Source: CAVZZG01 sp963779685 (lineage in GTDB: Bacteria; Actinomycetota; Thermoleophilia; Gaiellales; F1-60-MAGs149). From it: a stretch of 64,000 nt of DNA. The notes below the pieces were generated by a model. That model worked only from the letters and a program-made list of their open reading frames with translations, was not told the origin of the DNA and ran no database searches. Position 1 is the first letter of the stretch. Each line of letters opens with the position of its first letter. The stretch is taken from NCBI GenBank assembly GCA_963779685.1, contig CAVZZG010000001.1, positions 310,001 through 374,000 of the forward strand, written 5' to 3'. Position numbers and translations under genes: made by a program. This document shows positions 1-7,439 of the stretch, piece after piece.

Positions 1-597
1 GCTGCGGGTGCCGTGCCGGTCGTGCTCGGCGGCGACGACTCCGTCCCGATCCCCTTCTTCGCGGCCTACGAGGAGCACGGCCCCGTGACGATCGTCCAGA
101 TCGACGCCCACATCGACTGGCGGGACGAGGTCGGCGGTGTGCGCGAGGGGTTCTCGTCGACCATGCGCCGTGCCTCGGAGCTGCCCTGGGTCGAGGGGAT
201 CGTGCAGATCGGCATGCGCGGCGCGGGCAGCGCTGGCGCTCGCGAGGTCGCCGATGCCCGCGCCTACGGTGCCCGGATCGTGCCGGCCCGAGCGGTGCAC
301 GACGGCGGCATCGAGGTCGCGTTGGACCAGGTCCCCGCGGGCCGGCGCTACCTGATCGCGATCGATCTCGACGCCCTCGATCCCTCGTTCGCGCCGGCCG
401 TCAACGCCCCGGCACCGGGCGGGCTCACCTACACCCAGGCCACCGGTCTGATCCGGGCCCTGGTCGGCCGGGGCACGGTGGTGGGGCTCGACCTGGTCGA
501 GATGGTGCCGGCGAAGGACGTCACCGGCGCGTCGGCCGCCACCGCCATGCGCCTGATCTGCCACCTGCTCGGCGCCCTGGCGCGCGTCCCGCGGTGA
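1..597 (+). CDS. Ureohydrolase-family protein (agmatinase or formimidoylglutamase), 5' end outside window
   Basis: Arginase/agmatinase/formimidoylglutamase family: binuclear-metal enzymes that hydrolyse guanidino or formimino groups. The frame is open from base 1, so the N-terminus lies upstream. Visible metal-site motifs are GGDDS near the start (GGDHS in most members), DAHID at about fragment residue 35, and DLDALDP at about residue 120, followed by GLDLVEM. The stop overlaps the start of urocanate hydratase by 4 nt (GTGA), so the two are translationally coupled. That context favours a histidine-utilisation role, formimidoylglutamate hydrolysis (HutG-like), over agmatine hydrolysis, but motifs alone do not decide the substrate. 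Confidence 0.85.
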   Translation, partial: AAGAVPVVLGGDDSVPIPFFAAYEEHGPVTIVQIDAHIDWRDEVGGVREGFSSTMRRASELPWVEGIVQIGMRGAGSAGAREVADARAYGARIVPARAVHDGGIEVALDQVPAGRRYLIAIDLDALDPSFAPAVNAPAPGGLTYTQATGLIRALVGRGTVVGLDLVEMVPAKDVTGASAATAMRLICHLLGALARVPR

Positions 598-2246
598 GCG
601 CGCCGCGGGGGGTGCGGGCCGCCCGCGGGCTCGACTTGCGCTGCCGCGGGTGGCGGCAGGAGGCCTTGCTGCGGCTGCTGGAGAACGTGCTGGAGGTCGG
701 CGAGCGGCCGGAGGATCTGGTGGTCTACGCCGCCACCGCCCGCGCCGTCCGCGACTGGGGCTGCTACGACGCGACCGTCGCGGCGCTCCGCGACCTGCAC
801 GAGGACGAGACGCTCGTGATGCAGTCCGGCAAGCCGGTCGGCGTCTTCCGGTCGACCGCCGAGAGCCCGCTGGTGGTGATGGCGAACGCGAACCTGGTCG
901 GGCGATGGGCGACCGACGACTGCTTCCGCGAACTCGACGCGCGCGGGCTGATCATGTACGGCGGCTACACCGCGGGCGACTGGCAGTACATCGGCCAGCA
1001 GGGCGTGCTCCAGACGACCTACGAGACGCTCGCCGCCTGCGCCCGGGAGGGGTTCGGCGGGTCGCTCGCTTCGCGCGTCTTCCTGAGTGCCGGGCTCGGT
1101 GCCATGGGTGGCGCCCAGCCCCTGGCCGCGAAGCTGCTCGGTGCGGCGGCGCTGATCGTCGAGGTCGACGAGGCCCGTGCCGAGCGCCGGCTCCGTGACG
1201 GGTACCTCGATGCCACCACGCACGACGTCGAGGTCGCCGTCCGGCAGATACGCGGGGCACGCGAGCGGGGCGAGGCGACCTCGCTGGCGCTGATCGGCAA
1301 CGCCGCCTCCGTGCTCCCGCGCCTCCGCGAGCTCGGCCTGCGGCCGGACGTCGTCACCGATCAGACCTCGGCCCACGACGCCCTGTACGGCTACGTGCCG
1401 GACGGGCTCGCGGTCGCGGACGCCGACGCGCTGCGCACGGCCGATCCGGCCGGCTACCAGCAGCGGGCGATGCAGTCGATGGCGCGCCAGGTCGAGGCCA
1501 TGGTCGGATTCCAGGACGACGGCGCCGTGGTGTTCGAGTACGGCAACGCCATCCGCGAGCAGGCGCTGCGGGCCGGATACGCGCGTGCCAACGCCTTCGA
1601 CGGGTTCGTCAAGCGGTTCGTGCGACCCATGTTCTGCCTGGGCCGGGGCCCCTGTCGGTGGATCGCGCTCTCGGGCGATCCGGCCGACATCGAGGCGATC
1701 GACCTCGCCCTGCTGCGCGAGTTCGGCGACGACCCGGTGATCGCGGGCTGGATCGACCGGGCGATGCGGAGCGTCCCGCACCAGGGCCTGCCCGCCCGCA
1801 CGTCGTGGTTCTCGTATGCCCAGCGTCTGCAGTTCGGGCTGCTCGCGAACCGCATGGTCGCCGAGGGCGCCGTCTCCGCGCCGCTCGCCATGACCCGCGA
1901 TCACATGGACTGCGGCGCCGTCGCCCAGCCGACCCGGGAGACCGAGGGCATGCCGGACGGCAGCGACCCGATCGCCGACTGGCCGCTCCTGAACGCGCTT
2001 CTGAATGCGGGCGGCGGCGCCGACCTGGTCGCCATCCACCAGGGAGCCGGCAGCGGCATGGGCGGGTCGATCTCGGCCGGCGTGACGCTGGTCATCGACG
2101 GCACCGAGGCCTGCCGGGCCAAGCTGGAGCGCGTGCTCCGCACCGACCCCGGTATCGGCGTCCTGCGCCACGCCGACGCGGGCCTGCCGCTTGCACTCGA
2201 GACGGTGGACGGCAGCGACCTCGTCATGCCCATGCGGAGCGGGTAG
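594..2246 (+). CDS. hutU: Urocanate hydratase
   Basis: Urocanase converts urocanate to imidazolonepropionate with a tightly bound NAD+ acting as electrophile, the second step of histidine degradation; it is cytosolic. The 550-residue length matches the family. Diagnostic stretches are GGYTAGDWQYIGQQG near residue 122, the glycine-rich NAD-binding segment SAGLGAMGGAQP near residue 165, and the late TRDHMDCGAV segment. The start is GTG at 594, inside the stop of the ureohydrolase gene. With that gene it forms part of a hut operon; hutH and hutI are not in the window. No regulator binding site could be recognised here because the operon begins upstream. Confidence 0.95.
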   Translation: MSAPRGVRAARGLDLRCRGWRQEALLRLLENVLEVGERPEDLVVYAATARAVRDWGCYDATVAALRDLHEDETLVMQSGKPVGVFRSTAESPLVVMANANLVGRWATDDCFRELDARGLIMYGGYTAGDWQYIGQQGVLQTTYETLAACAREGFGGSLASRVFLSAGLGAMGGAQPLAAKLLGAAALIVEVDEARAERRLRDGYLDATTHDVEVAVRQIRGARERGEATSLALIGNAASVLPRLRELGLRPDVVTDQTSAHDALYGYVPDGLAVADADALRTADPAGYQQRAMQSMARQVEAMVGFQDDGAVVFEYGNAIREQALRAGYARANAFDGFVKRFVRPMFCLGRGPCRWIALSGDPADIEAIDLALLREFGDDPVIAGWIDRAMRSVPHQGLPARTSWFSYAQRLQFGLLANRMVAEGAVSAPLAMTRDHMDCGAVAQPTRETEGMPDGSDPIADWPLLNALLNAGGGADLVAIHQGAGSGMGGSISAGVTLVIDGTEACRAKLERVLRTDPGIGVLRHADAGLPLALETVDGSDLVMPMRSG

Positions 2247-2255
2247 GGTGCCTGC

Positions 2256-2747
2256 GTGATCGAGATCGAACGGAAGTTCCTCGCCGTCAGCCCCGACCTC
2301 TCGCATCCCGCGCTTGCGTCTGCGCGTGCGCTGGACGTCGAGCAGACCTACGTCGAGCCCGACGAGCGCGGCGGCTCGCACCGGGTGCGCAGGGTCGTCG
2401 AGGCGGGCCGAATCCGCTACTACGAGACCGTCAAGCGCCAGGTCGCGCTCGGCACCCGCCACGAGGACGAGTCCGAGATCGACGCCGCTGCGCATGCCGC
2501 GCTCCTGAGTCGCCAGCTGCCGCAGACGCGCGTGATCCGCAAGCGCCGCCTCGTGTTCGAGGATGGCGGTCACACCTGGGAGCTCGACTGCTTCGACGAC
2601 CCGCCGGGCCTGTTCCTGCTCGAGGTCGAGCTCGAATCGCTCGATGTTGCGGCCTCGCCCCCCGGGTTCATCGGCGTCGTGCGCGAGGTCACGGACGACG
2701 ACAGCTACAGCAACGCCGCGCTGGCACGCATCGACGCGACGCGTTAG
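2256..2747 (+). CDS. CYTH-domain protein (triphosphate tunnel metalloenzyme)
   Basis: CYTH (CyaB-thiamine triphosphatase) superfamily proteins bind triphosphate compounds in a beta-barrel tunnel; bacterial members are usually inorganic or organic triphosphatases, some class IV adenylyl cyclases. The N-terminal signature IEIERKF (residues 2-8) is the characteristic ExExK motif. Alternating basic and acidic strands follow (YYETVKRQ, RVIRKRRLVFE, WELDCFDD, LLEVELES), lining the tunnel. At 163 residues it is a single-domain member without a CHAD domain. GTG start 9 nt after hutU; the nitroreductase gene starts 9 nt after its stop, so the three are probably cotranscribed. The physiological substrate cannot be read from sequence. 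Confidence 0.88.
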   Translation: MIEIERKFLAVSPDLSHPALASARALDVEQTYVEPDERGGSHRVRRVVEAGRIRYYETVKRQVALGTRHEDESEIDAAAHAALLSRQLPQTRVIRKRRLVFEDGGHTWELDCFDDPPGLFLLEVELESLDVAASPPGFIGVVREVTDDDSYSNAALARIDATR

Positions 2748-2756
2748 AGTCGCCCG

Positions 2757-3365
2757 GTGGAGTTCGCCGACGTCATCCGCCGGCGCAGGATGGTGCGCCG
2801 CTTCGCCGACGAGCCGGTCGACCGGGCCGTGCTCGACCGGATCGCCGCGGCGGCCAAGCGGGCGCCCAGCGCCGGCTTCTCGCAGGGACAGCGCCTGGTG
2901 ATCGTCACCGACCCGGCGATGCGGCGACGGCTCGGCGTCGCCTGCGGCGAGGACGAGTACGCCGACCTCGGGCTCGGACGCTGGGTCAGCGAGTGCGCGG
3001 CCCAGTTCGTGCCGTGCGTCTCGGAGGAGATCTATCACGAGCGCTACCGGCAGCCCGACAAGGTCGACGAGGGCGGCGAGGAGGAGCCGTGGCCGGTGCC
3101 CTACTGGTGGATGGACATCGGCGCCACCGCGCTCCTGATCCACCTGGCCGCGATCGACGAGGGGCTCGGTGCGGGGTTCGCCGGACCGTACGGCATCGAC
3201 GGCGCGATCGAGCGGGAGCTCGGCGTGCCGCCCGACTTCGTGGCCGTGGGCGTCATCCCGGTCGGCCGCTCGCTCGACGACGTGCGCTCGCCCTCGCTGG
3301 CGCGCAGGCGGCTACCGATGGAAGAGTTCGCCCGCTGGGAGACCTGGAACCCGGCCGGCGGCTGA
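2757..3365 (+). CDS. Nitroreductase-family FMN oxidoreductase
   Basis: Nitroreductase family: FMN-dependent NAD(P)H oxidoreductases, usually homodimeric and cytosolic. The N-terminal FMN-phosphate binding pattern is clear (VIRRRRMVRRFADEPV, about residues 5-20, then AAKRAPSAGFSQGQ, about 37-50). The C-terminal LGAGFAGPYG and the VAVGVIPVGRS segment also match the family, including the usual position of IPVGxP. 202 residues is normal. GTG start. It ends the rightward operon; a small leftward ORF begins to face it at once. Substrate unknown. Confidence 0.85.
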   Translation: MEFADVIRRRRMVRRFADEPVDRAVLDRIAAAAKRAPSAGFSQGQRLVIVTDPAMRRRLGVACGEDEYADLGLGRWVSECAAQFVPCVSEEIYHERYRQPDKVDEGGEEEPWPVPYWWMDIGATALLIHLAAIDEGLGAGFAGPYGIDGAIERELGVPPDFVAVGVIPVGRSLDDVRSPSLARRRLPMEEFARWETWNPAGG

Positions 3366-3369
3366 CGGA

Positions 3370-3522
3370 CTAACGCGTTGAACCGGCCAGCAGCACTGCC
3401 TGCAGCCGTCGCAGCTCGGCCGGCGTGAAGTTGCGCGGATCGACGCCGGCCCGCTCCAGCACGAGCGCGATGTCGAGCAGTTCGACGGTGTGGGTGAGGC
3501 GGCCGGGAACCAGTGCCGTCAC
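3370..3522 (-). CDS. Small hypothetical protein, 50 aa
   Basis: A short leftward ORF fills the gap between the convergent nitroreductase and ettA genes. Read from GTG at 3522 it gives MTALVPGRLTHTVELLDIAL followed by a second helix-like stretch containing DPRNFTPAELRRLQAVL. Two amphipathic helices with balanced charge and strongly GC-rich third codon positions suggest real coding rather than a shadow. No family recognised. It lies 42 nt downstream of the ettA stop on the same strand and could be the last gene of that transcript. Moderate doubt remains because of its size. Confidence 0.45.
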   Translation of the reverse strand: MTALVPGRLTHTVELLDIALVLERAGVDPRNFTPAELRRLQAVLLAGSTR

Positions 3523-3564
3523 GCCACGAGCATCCCACGGAATGCCGGCGTTGGGTAGTGGCTC

Positions 3565-5241
3565 CTACCCGCGGACGAGCGGCTTGTAGCGGAGGCGATG
3601 AGGCTGGTCGGCCTCGGCGCCGAGCCGGGCGTGCCGGTTCTCCTCGTACTCCTGGTAGCTGCCCTCGAACCAGACGACCTGGGAGTCGCCCTCGAACGCG
3701 AGGATGTGGGTCGCGACGCGATCGAGGAACCAGCGATCGTGCGAGATCACGACCGCGCAGCCGGCGAAGTCGAGGAGAGCCTCCTCGAGCGCGCGCAGGG
3801 TGTCGACGTCCAGGTCGTTGCTGGGCTCGTCCAGCAGCAGCAGGTTGCCGCCGGACTTGAGCAGCTTGGCGAGGTGCACGCGATTCCGCTCGCCACCGGA
3901 CAGCTGGCCGACGAGCTTCTGCTGGTCGGCGCCGCGGAAGTTGAACCACGAGCAGTAGGCCCGGGCGTTGATCTCGCGCGTGCCGAGCTGGATCATGTCC
4001 TGCCCGCCGGAGATCTCCTTGAAGACGGTGTTCTTCGGCTCGAGCGACGCCCGGCTCTGGTCGACGTAGGCGAGCTCCACCGTGTCGCCGAGGCGGAGCG
4101 TCCCGGCGTCGGGTGTCTCCTGGCCGGAGATCATGCGAAACAGCGTCGTCTTGCCCGCGCCGTTGGCGCCGATCACGCCGACGATGCCCCCTGGCGGCAG
4201 GCGCAGCGACAGGTCCTCGATCAGCAGCCGGTCGCCGTACCCCTTCACGAGGTGGTCGGCCTCGACGACGATGTCGCCGAGTCGCGGGCCTGCGGGGATG
4301 TGGATCTCGACCGTGTCGAGACGGACGTCGCGGTCGTCGGCCAGCAGCTTCTCGTACGCCGAGAGCCGCGCCTTCGACTTGGCGTGCCGCGCGGTCGGTG
4401 ACATCCGCACCCACTCCAGCTCGCGCTGCAGGGTGCGGCGGCGCGCCACCGCCTGCTTCTCCTCGACCGCGAGCCGGGCCTCCTTCTGCTCGAGCCAGCT
4501 CGAGTAGTTGCCCTGGAACGGGATGCCGCGACCGCGGTCGAGCTCGAGGATCCAGCCGGCAACGTTGTCGAGGAAGTAGCGGTCGTGGGTGATGGCGACG
4601 ACGGTGCCGGCGAAGTCGTGCAGGAAGCGCTCCAGCCACGCGACCGATTCGGCGTCCAGGTGGTTCGTCGGCTCGTCCAGCAGCAGCATGTCGGGTTGCG
4701 ACAGGAGGAGCCGGCAGAGCGCGACCCGGCGCCGCTCGCCGCCCGACAGGGTCGACACGTCGGCGTCACCGGGCGGGCAGCGCAGCGCGTCCATGGCCGT
4801 GTCCAGCATGCGGTCGAGCTCCCAGCCGCCGTGCCGGTCGATGGCGTCCTGCACCTCGCCCTGCTCGGCCAGCAGCGCGTTCATCTCGTCATCCGACATC
4901 GGCTCGGCGAACTTCATGGAGAGCTCGGTGAACCGGTCGAGCAGGTCGCGTACCGGGCGCACGCCGTCCTCGACGTTGCCACGCACGTCGCGGGTGGGGT
5001 CGAGTTCGGGTTCCTGCGGCAGGTGGCCGATGCGCAGGCCCGGTGCCGGTTCGGCGATGCCGTTCGACACCTCCTCGACCCCCGCCATGATCCGCAGGAG
5101 CGTCGACTTGCCGGCGCCGTTCAGGCCGAGCACGCCGATCTTGGCTCCGGGCATGAACGACAGGGAGATGTCCTTCAGCACCTGGCGGTCCGAGCCGTAG
5201 AACTTGTTGGCCCGGTACATCGTGTAGACGTACTCGCTCAT
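3565..5241 (-). CDS. ettA: ABC-F ATPase, energy-dependent translational throttle EttA
   Basis: EttA binds the ribosomal E site and gates the first elongation step according to ATP/ADP ratio; it is cytosolic and has no membrane domain. Two ABC cassettes are visible: Walker A GLNGAGKST at residues 39-47 with signature LSGGERRR, and a second Walker A GANGAGKTT near residue 360 with signature LSGGERNR. Both Walker B regions end LLLDEPTNHLD/LLLDEPSNDLD. The interdomain linker (about 240-310) is rich in R/E/K, as in ABC-F proteins. 558 residues matches EttA (about 555). ATG start. The N-terminal MSEYVYTMYRANKFYG is typical of EttA rather than of Uup or resistance-type ABC-F proteins. Confidence 0.93.
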   Translation of the reverse strand: MSEYVYTMYRANKFYGSDRQVLKDISLSFMPGAKIGVLGLNGAGKSTLLRIMAGVEEVSNGIAEPAPGLRIGHLPQEPELDPTRDVRGNVEDGVRPVRDLLDRFTELSMKFAEPMSDDEMNALLAEQGEVQDAIDRHGGWELDRMLDTAMDALRCPPGDADVSTLSGGERRRVALCRLLLSQPDMLLLDEPTNHLDAESVAWLERFLHDFAGTVVAITHDRYFLDNVAGWILELDRGRGIPFQGNYSSWLEQKEARLAVEEKQAVARRRTLQRELEWVRMSPTARHAKSKARLSAYEKLLADDRDVRLDTVEIHIPAGPRLGDIVVEADHLVKGYGDRLLIEDLSLRLPPGGIVGVIGANGAGKTTLFRMISGQETPDAGTLRLGDTVELAYVDQSRASLEPKNTVFKEISGGQDMIQLGTREINARAYCSWFNFRGADQQKLVGQLSGGERNRVHLAKLLKSGGNLLLLDEPSNDLDVDTLRALEEALLDFAGCAVVISHDRWFLDRVATHILAFEGDSQVVWFEGSYQEYEENRHARLGAEADQPHRLRYKPLVRG

Positions 5242-5305
5242 CCAGTGCGGCAGGGTAGGACGCCCGGTCGCATCGCGAGCCGGTAGTGCAGCCGGGCCGG
5301 CGGTG

Positions 5306-6049
5306 TCACGCCGGCGTCAGGCCGGCATCCGAAATCGCCCGCCGCAGTGGCGCGACCAGGCCCACCACGAAAGGCCCGAACTCCGCGTACACGGCCGAGC
5401 CCTCGTCGTAGCGCATCTCGTAGACGACGTCCTTAATGGCCTTCGGGTCGTCGGCGAACAGCGTCACGCCCCACTCCCAGTCGCTGAGCCCGGTGGCTGC
5501 GGTGATCATCTGGGTGACGCGCCCGGCGAACGCGCGCCCGGTGGCGCCGTGGCCGTGCATGAGCTTCGACCGCTTCTCGAACGGCAACGTGTACCAGTTG
5601 CGCTCGGCCTCCCGCCGCTTCAGCATCGGGTAGAAGCAGATCATCCGCGGCCGCGGCAGGTTGCGCGGGTAGTTGCGCCCCTGGCGCATCGCCTTGATGC
5701 GATCGGAGCCGTCGTCCACGAGGTACTCGCTGGCCTCGGTGAGGGACACGAACCCGAGTTCGGGACACGCTCGGAGTCGTGCCCCGAGCGGCGTCGCGAG
5801 GAGGTCGCGGTGGAGCCGCTGGAGCCTCACGAAGTCCGGCCCGACCAGCACCAGGCCGAGGTCGGCCCGCTGGCCGATCACCGAGAAGGCGATCGCCTGG
5901 TAGTCGTCGTCAGCCTCGAACTCGCCGACGAGCCGTTCGGCGTCGGCGAGGTCGACGGCGCCGGCGCGATCACCGTCGATGGAGAAGAAGAGGTGCAGCA
6001 CGCCCCAGCCCTCGGACGGGATCGCCGGGGCATCGGCCAGGTCGCTCAT
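5306..6049 (-). CDS. hemQ: Coproheme decarboxylase (chlorite-dismutase family HemQ)
   Basis: HemQ converts coproheme to heme b by two peroxide-dependent oxidative decarboxylations, the last step of the coproporphyrin-dependent pathway used by actinobacteria and firmicutes. The 247-residue protein has the expected C-terminal fold half: a Tyr-bearing segment (GRNYPRNLPRPRMICFYPM), then RNWYTLPFEKRSKLMHGHG at about residues 147-165, which carries the proximal heme-ligand His followed by GATGR. It terminates with the family's YAEFGPF strand. No other heme genes are adjacent. A structured, terminator-like region lies directly upstream (6077-6217), which could mean attenuation control of hemQ. Confidence 0.93.
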   Translation of the reverse strand: MSDLADAPAIPSEGWGVLHLFFSIDGDRAGAVDLADAERLVGEFEADDDYQAIAFSVIGQRADLGLVLVGPDFVRLQRLHRDLLATPLGARLRACPELGFVSLTEASEYLVDDGSDRIKAMRQGRNYPRNLPRPRMICFYPMLKRREAERNWYTLPFEKRSKLMHGHGATGRAFAGRVTQMITAATGLSDWEWGVTLFADDPKAIKDVVYEMRYDEGSAVYAEFGPFVVGLVAPLRRAISDAGLTPA

Positions 6050-6076
6050 GGCAGGGAGGGTAGAGCAGGAACGGAG

Positions 6077-6105
6077 ACTGGCCCGGCGTCAGACGCCGGG
6101 CCAGT
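6077..6105 (-). terminator. Perfect 13-bp stem hairpin upstream of hemQ
   Basis: Arms 6077-6089 and 6093-6105 are exact reverse complements with a 3-nt loop. No T-run follows on either strand, as is usual in very GC-rich genomes. It sits 27 nt before the hemQ start and directly after the 6117-6217 structured segment on the minus strand. It could terminate that RNA, or the upstream amidohydrolase transcript, or act as an attenuator of hemQ. Confidence 0.6.
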
Positions 6106-6116
6106 CCCGAAATGAT

Positions 6117-6217
6117 GGGGGAGTGCCGTATTTCGACGGCTGATTCCCGGGCTCTCCAGGCCTCTAGGCCCTTGCGTTGGCTCCCCCCAGGCGCTTGACC
6201 CCGGAAGTCGCTCCCCC
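6117..6217 (-). ncRNA. Candidate structured RNA (about 101 nt) upstream of hemQ
   Basis: Read on the minus strand, the segment begins GGGGGAG (6217-6211) and ends CUCCCCC (6123-6117), which pair as a closing helix. Inside, UUCCGGG pairs with CCCGGGAA (one bulge), and two local hairpins GGCC-UAGA-GGCC and CCGU-CGAAAU-ACGG are visible. A perfect terminator-like hairpin follows 11 nt downstream. No ORF of good quality covers it. I compared it by eye with SRP, 6S, TPP, FMN, cobalamin, glycine, SAM and c-di-AMP consensus elements and found no match. It may be a cis-regulatory leader of hemQ or an independent small RNA. Confidence 0.4.
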
Positions 6218-6254
6218 TCTCGCAAACATGGATCGACCCGATAGGCCGATCGGC

Positions 6255-7439
6255 TCACCCTCCGATCGGGGGAAGTTCGTCGAGCAGCCGTGCCAGCGCA
6301 TGCTCGAGCACCGCCACGCCCGCGGCGCAGTCTGCGGCGTCGGCGTGCTCCGCGGGGTTGTGCGAGATGCCGTCGGGGCTACGGACGAACAGCATGCCGG
6401 CCGGCACGCCCGCCGCTGCCAGCACGCCGGCGTCGTGGCCGGCATACGACGCGAGATCGGTGGCGGCAACTCCGACCTCGGCCGCGCCCGCTCGCAGCGC
6501 GGCCCGCACGCGGTCGTCGAACGCGACCCCGGGGTCGCTTGCCAATACGTCGAACGTCGCGGCCGGGCAGGCGGCCCGGATCGCCGCGACGATGGCGTCC
6601 CGGCGCTCCGGCCGCGGTGCGCGGACGTCAAGCGTGCCGGTGACGTGCCCGGGGATCACGTTCGAGCCGCCGGGCTCGACCGCGATCTGCCCGACGGTCG
6701 CCACGCCGCCCGGCTCGGCCCGCGCGGCGGCGTCGGCGGCGAGCACCAGCCTGGCCGCGGCCACCAGCGCGTCGCTGCGGCCCGCCATCGGCGTCGTGCC
6801 GGCGTGGTTCGCCTCGCCGCTCGTCGTCCACGCCAGCCGCGCCCGGGCGGCAAGGCCGGTGCCGACACCGAGCGCCACCCCGGCCGGCGCCAGGGCCTGG
6901 CCCTGCTCGATGTGCACTTCGACGAAGGCCGCGAGCCGCCGATGCCCGCCGCGGCCTGCCACCGGATCGGGCGGGCACGCGTCACCGAGGCGGATGCCGG
7001 CAGCATCGCGGCGGTCGAGGACCTCGGCGCCGTAGCCGCCGGTCAGCATGCGCGAGCCGAAGATCGGGGTGCCGAAGCGCCAGCCCTCCTCGTCGGCGAA
7101 GGAGACGACCGCCAGGCGCTCGTGACCCGGCACCGCGGCCGCGCGCAGCCGGTCGATCGCGACCGCCGCCGATGCGACCCCGAGGGCGCCGTCGAACGCG
7201 CCGCCGGCGGGCACGGTGTCCAGGTGGGAGCCGGCCGCGACGAGGCCCTCGGCCGGGGCGGCGGCGTCGGTGAGCCAGAGGTTCCCGGCGGCATCCCGCG
7301 ACGCCACCATGCCGGTGGCATCGATCACGACCTGCTCGGCCTCGGCCAGTTCGGGCGTCCACGGCGGCCGCGTCCAGCCGCCCGGCCCACGGCCGACGGC
7401 GTTGATGCGGCCGAGCAACGACTCGAGCTCAGGCTCCAT
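6255..7439 (-). CDS. M20-family amidohydrolase (N-carbamoyl-amino-acid hydrolase / allantoate amidohydrolase type)
   Basis: Zn/Mn-dependent hydrolase that removes a carbamoyl or ureido group. Family motifs are AAGSHLDTVPAGGAFDGALG (about residues 69-88, first metal His and Asp), SFADEEGWRF (about 111-120, the Glu-Glu pair), EVHIEQG (about 173-179), the dimerisation-domain segment GEANHAGTTPM, and C-terminal SHNPAEHA. 394 residues is typical. The N-terminus overlaps the 3' end of the kinase gene by 11 nt on the same strand, so they are probably cotranscribed. Substrate (carbamoyl-amino acid, allantoate or ureidoglycolate) is not decided by sequence; no purine-degradation genes are nearby. Confidence 0.85.
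   Translation of the reverse strand: MEPELESLLGRINAVGRGPGGWTRPPWTPELAEAEQVVIDATGMVASRDAAGNLWLTDAAAPAEGLVAAGSHLDTVPAGGAFDGALGVASAAVAIDRLRAAAVPGHERLAVVSFADEEGWRFGTPIFGSRMLTGGYGAEVLDRRDAAGIRLGDACPPDPVAGRGGHRRLAAFVEVHIEQGQALAPAGVALGVGTGLAARARLAWTTSGEANHAGTTPMAGRSDALVAAARLVLAADAAARAEPGGVATVGQIAVEPGGSNVIPGHVTGTLDVRAPRPERRDAIVAAIRAACPAATFDVLASDPGVAFDDRVRAALRAGAAEVGVAATDLASYAGHDAGVLAAAGVPAGMLFVRSPDGISHNPAEHADAADCAAGVAVLEHALARLLDELPPIGG

Noticed and set aside
429..3143. 904-aa minus-strand ORF across hutU and neighbours
   Set aside because: Antisense shadow of hutU, CYTH and nitroreductase genes; composition is Arg/His-rich and has no domain.
6117..6217. SRP RNA or 6S RNA for the hemQ-upstream structure
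   Set aside because: The conserved SRP apical motif is missing, and the 6S central bubble layout is not seen.
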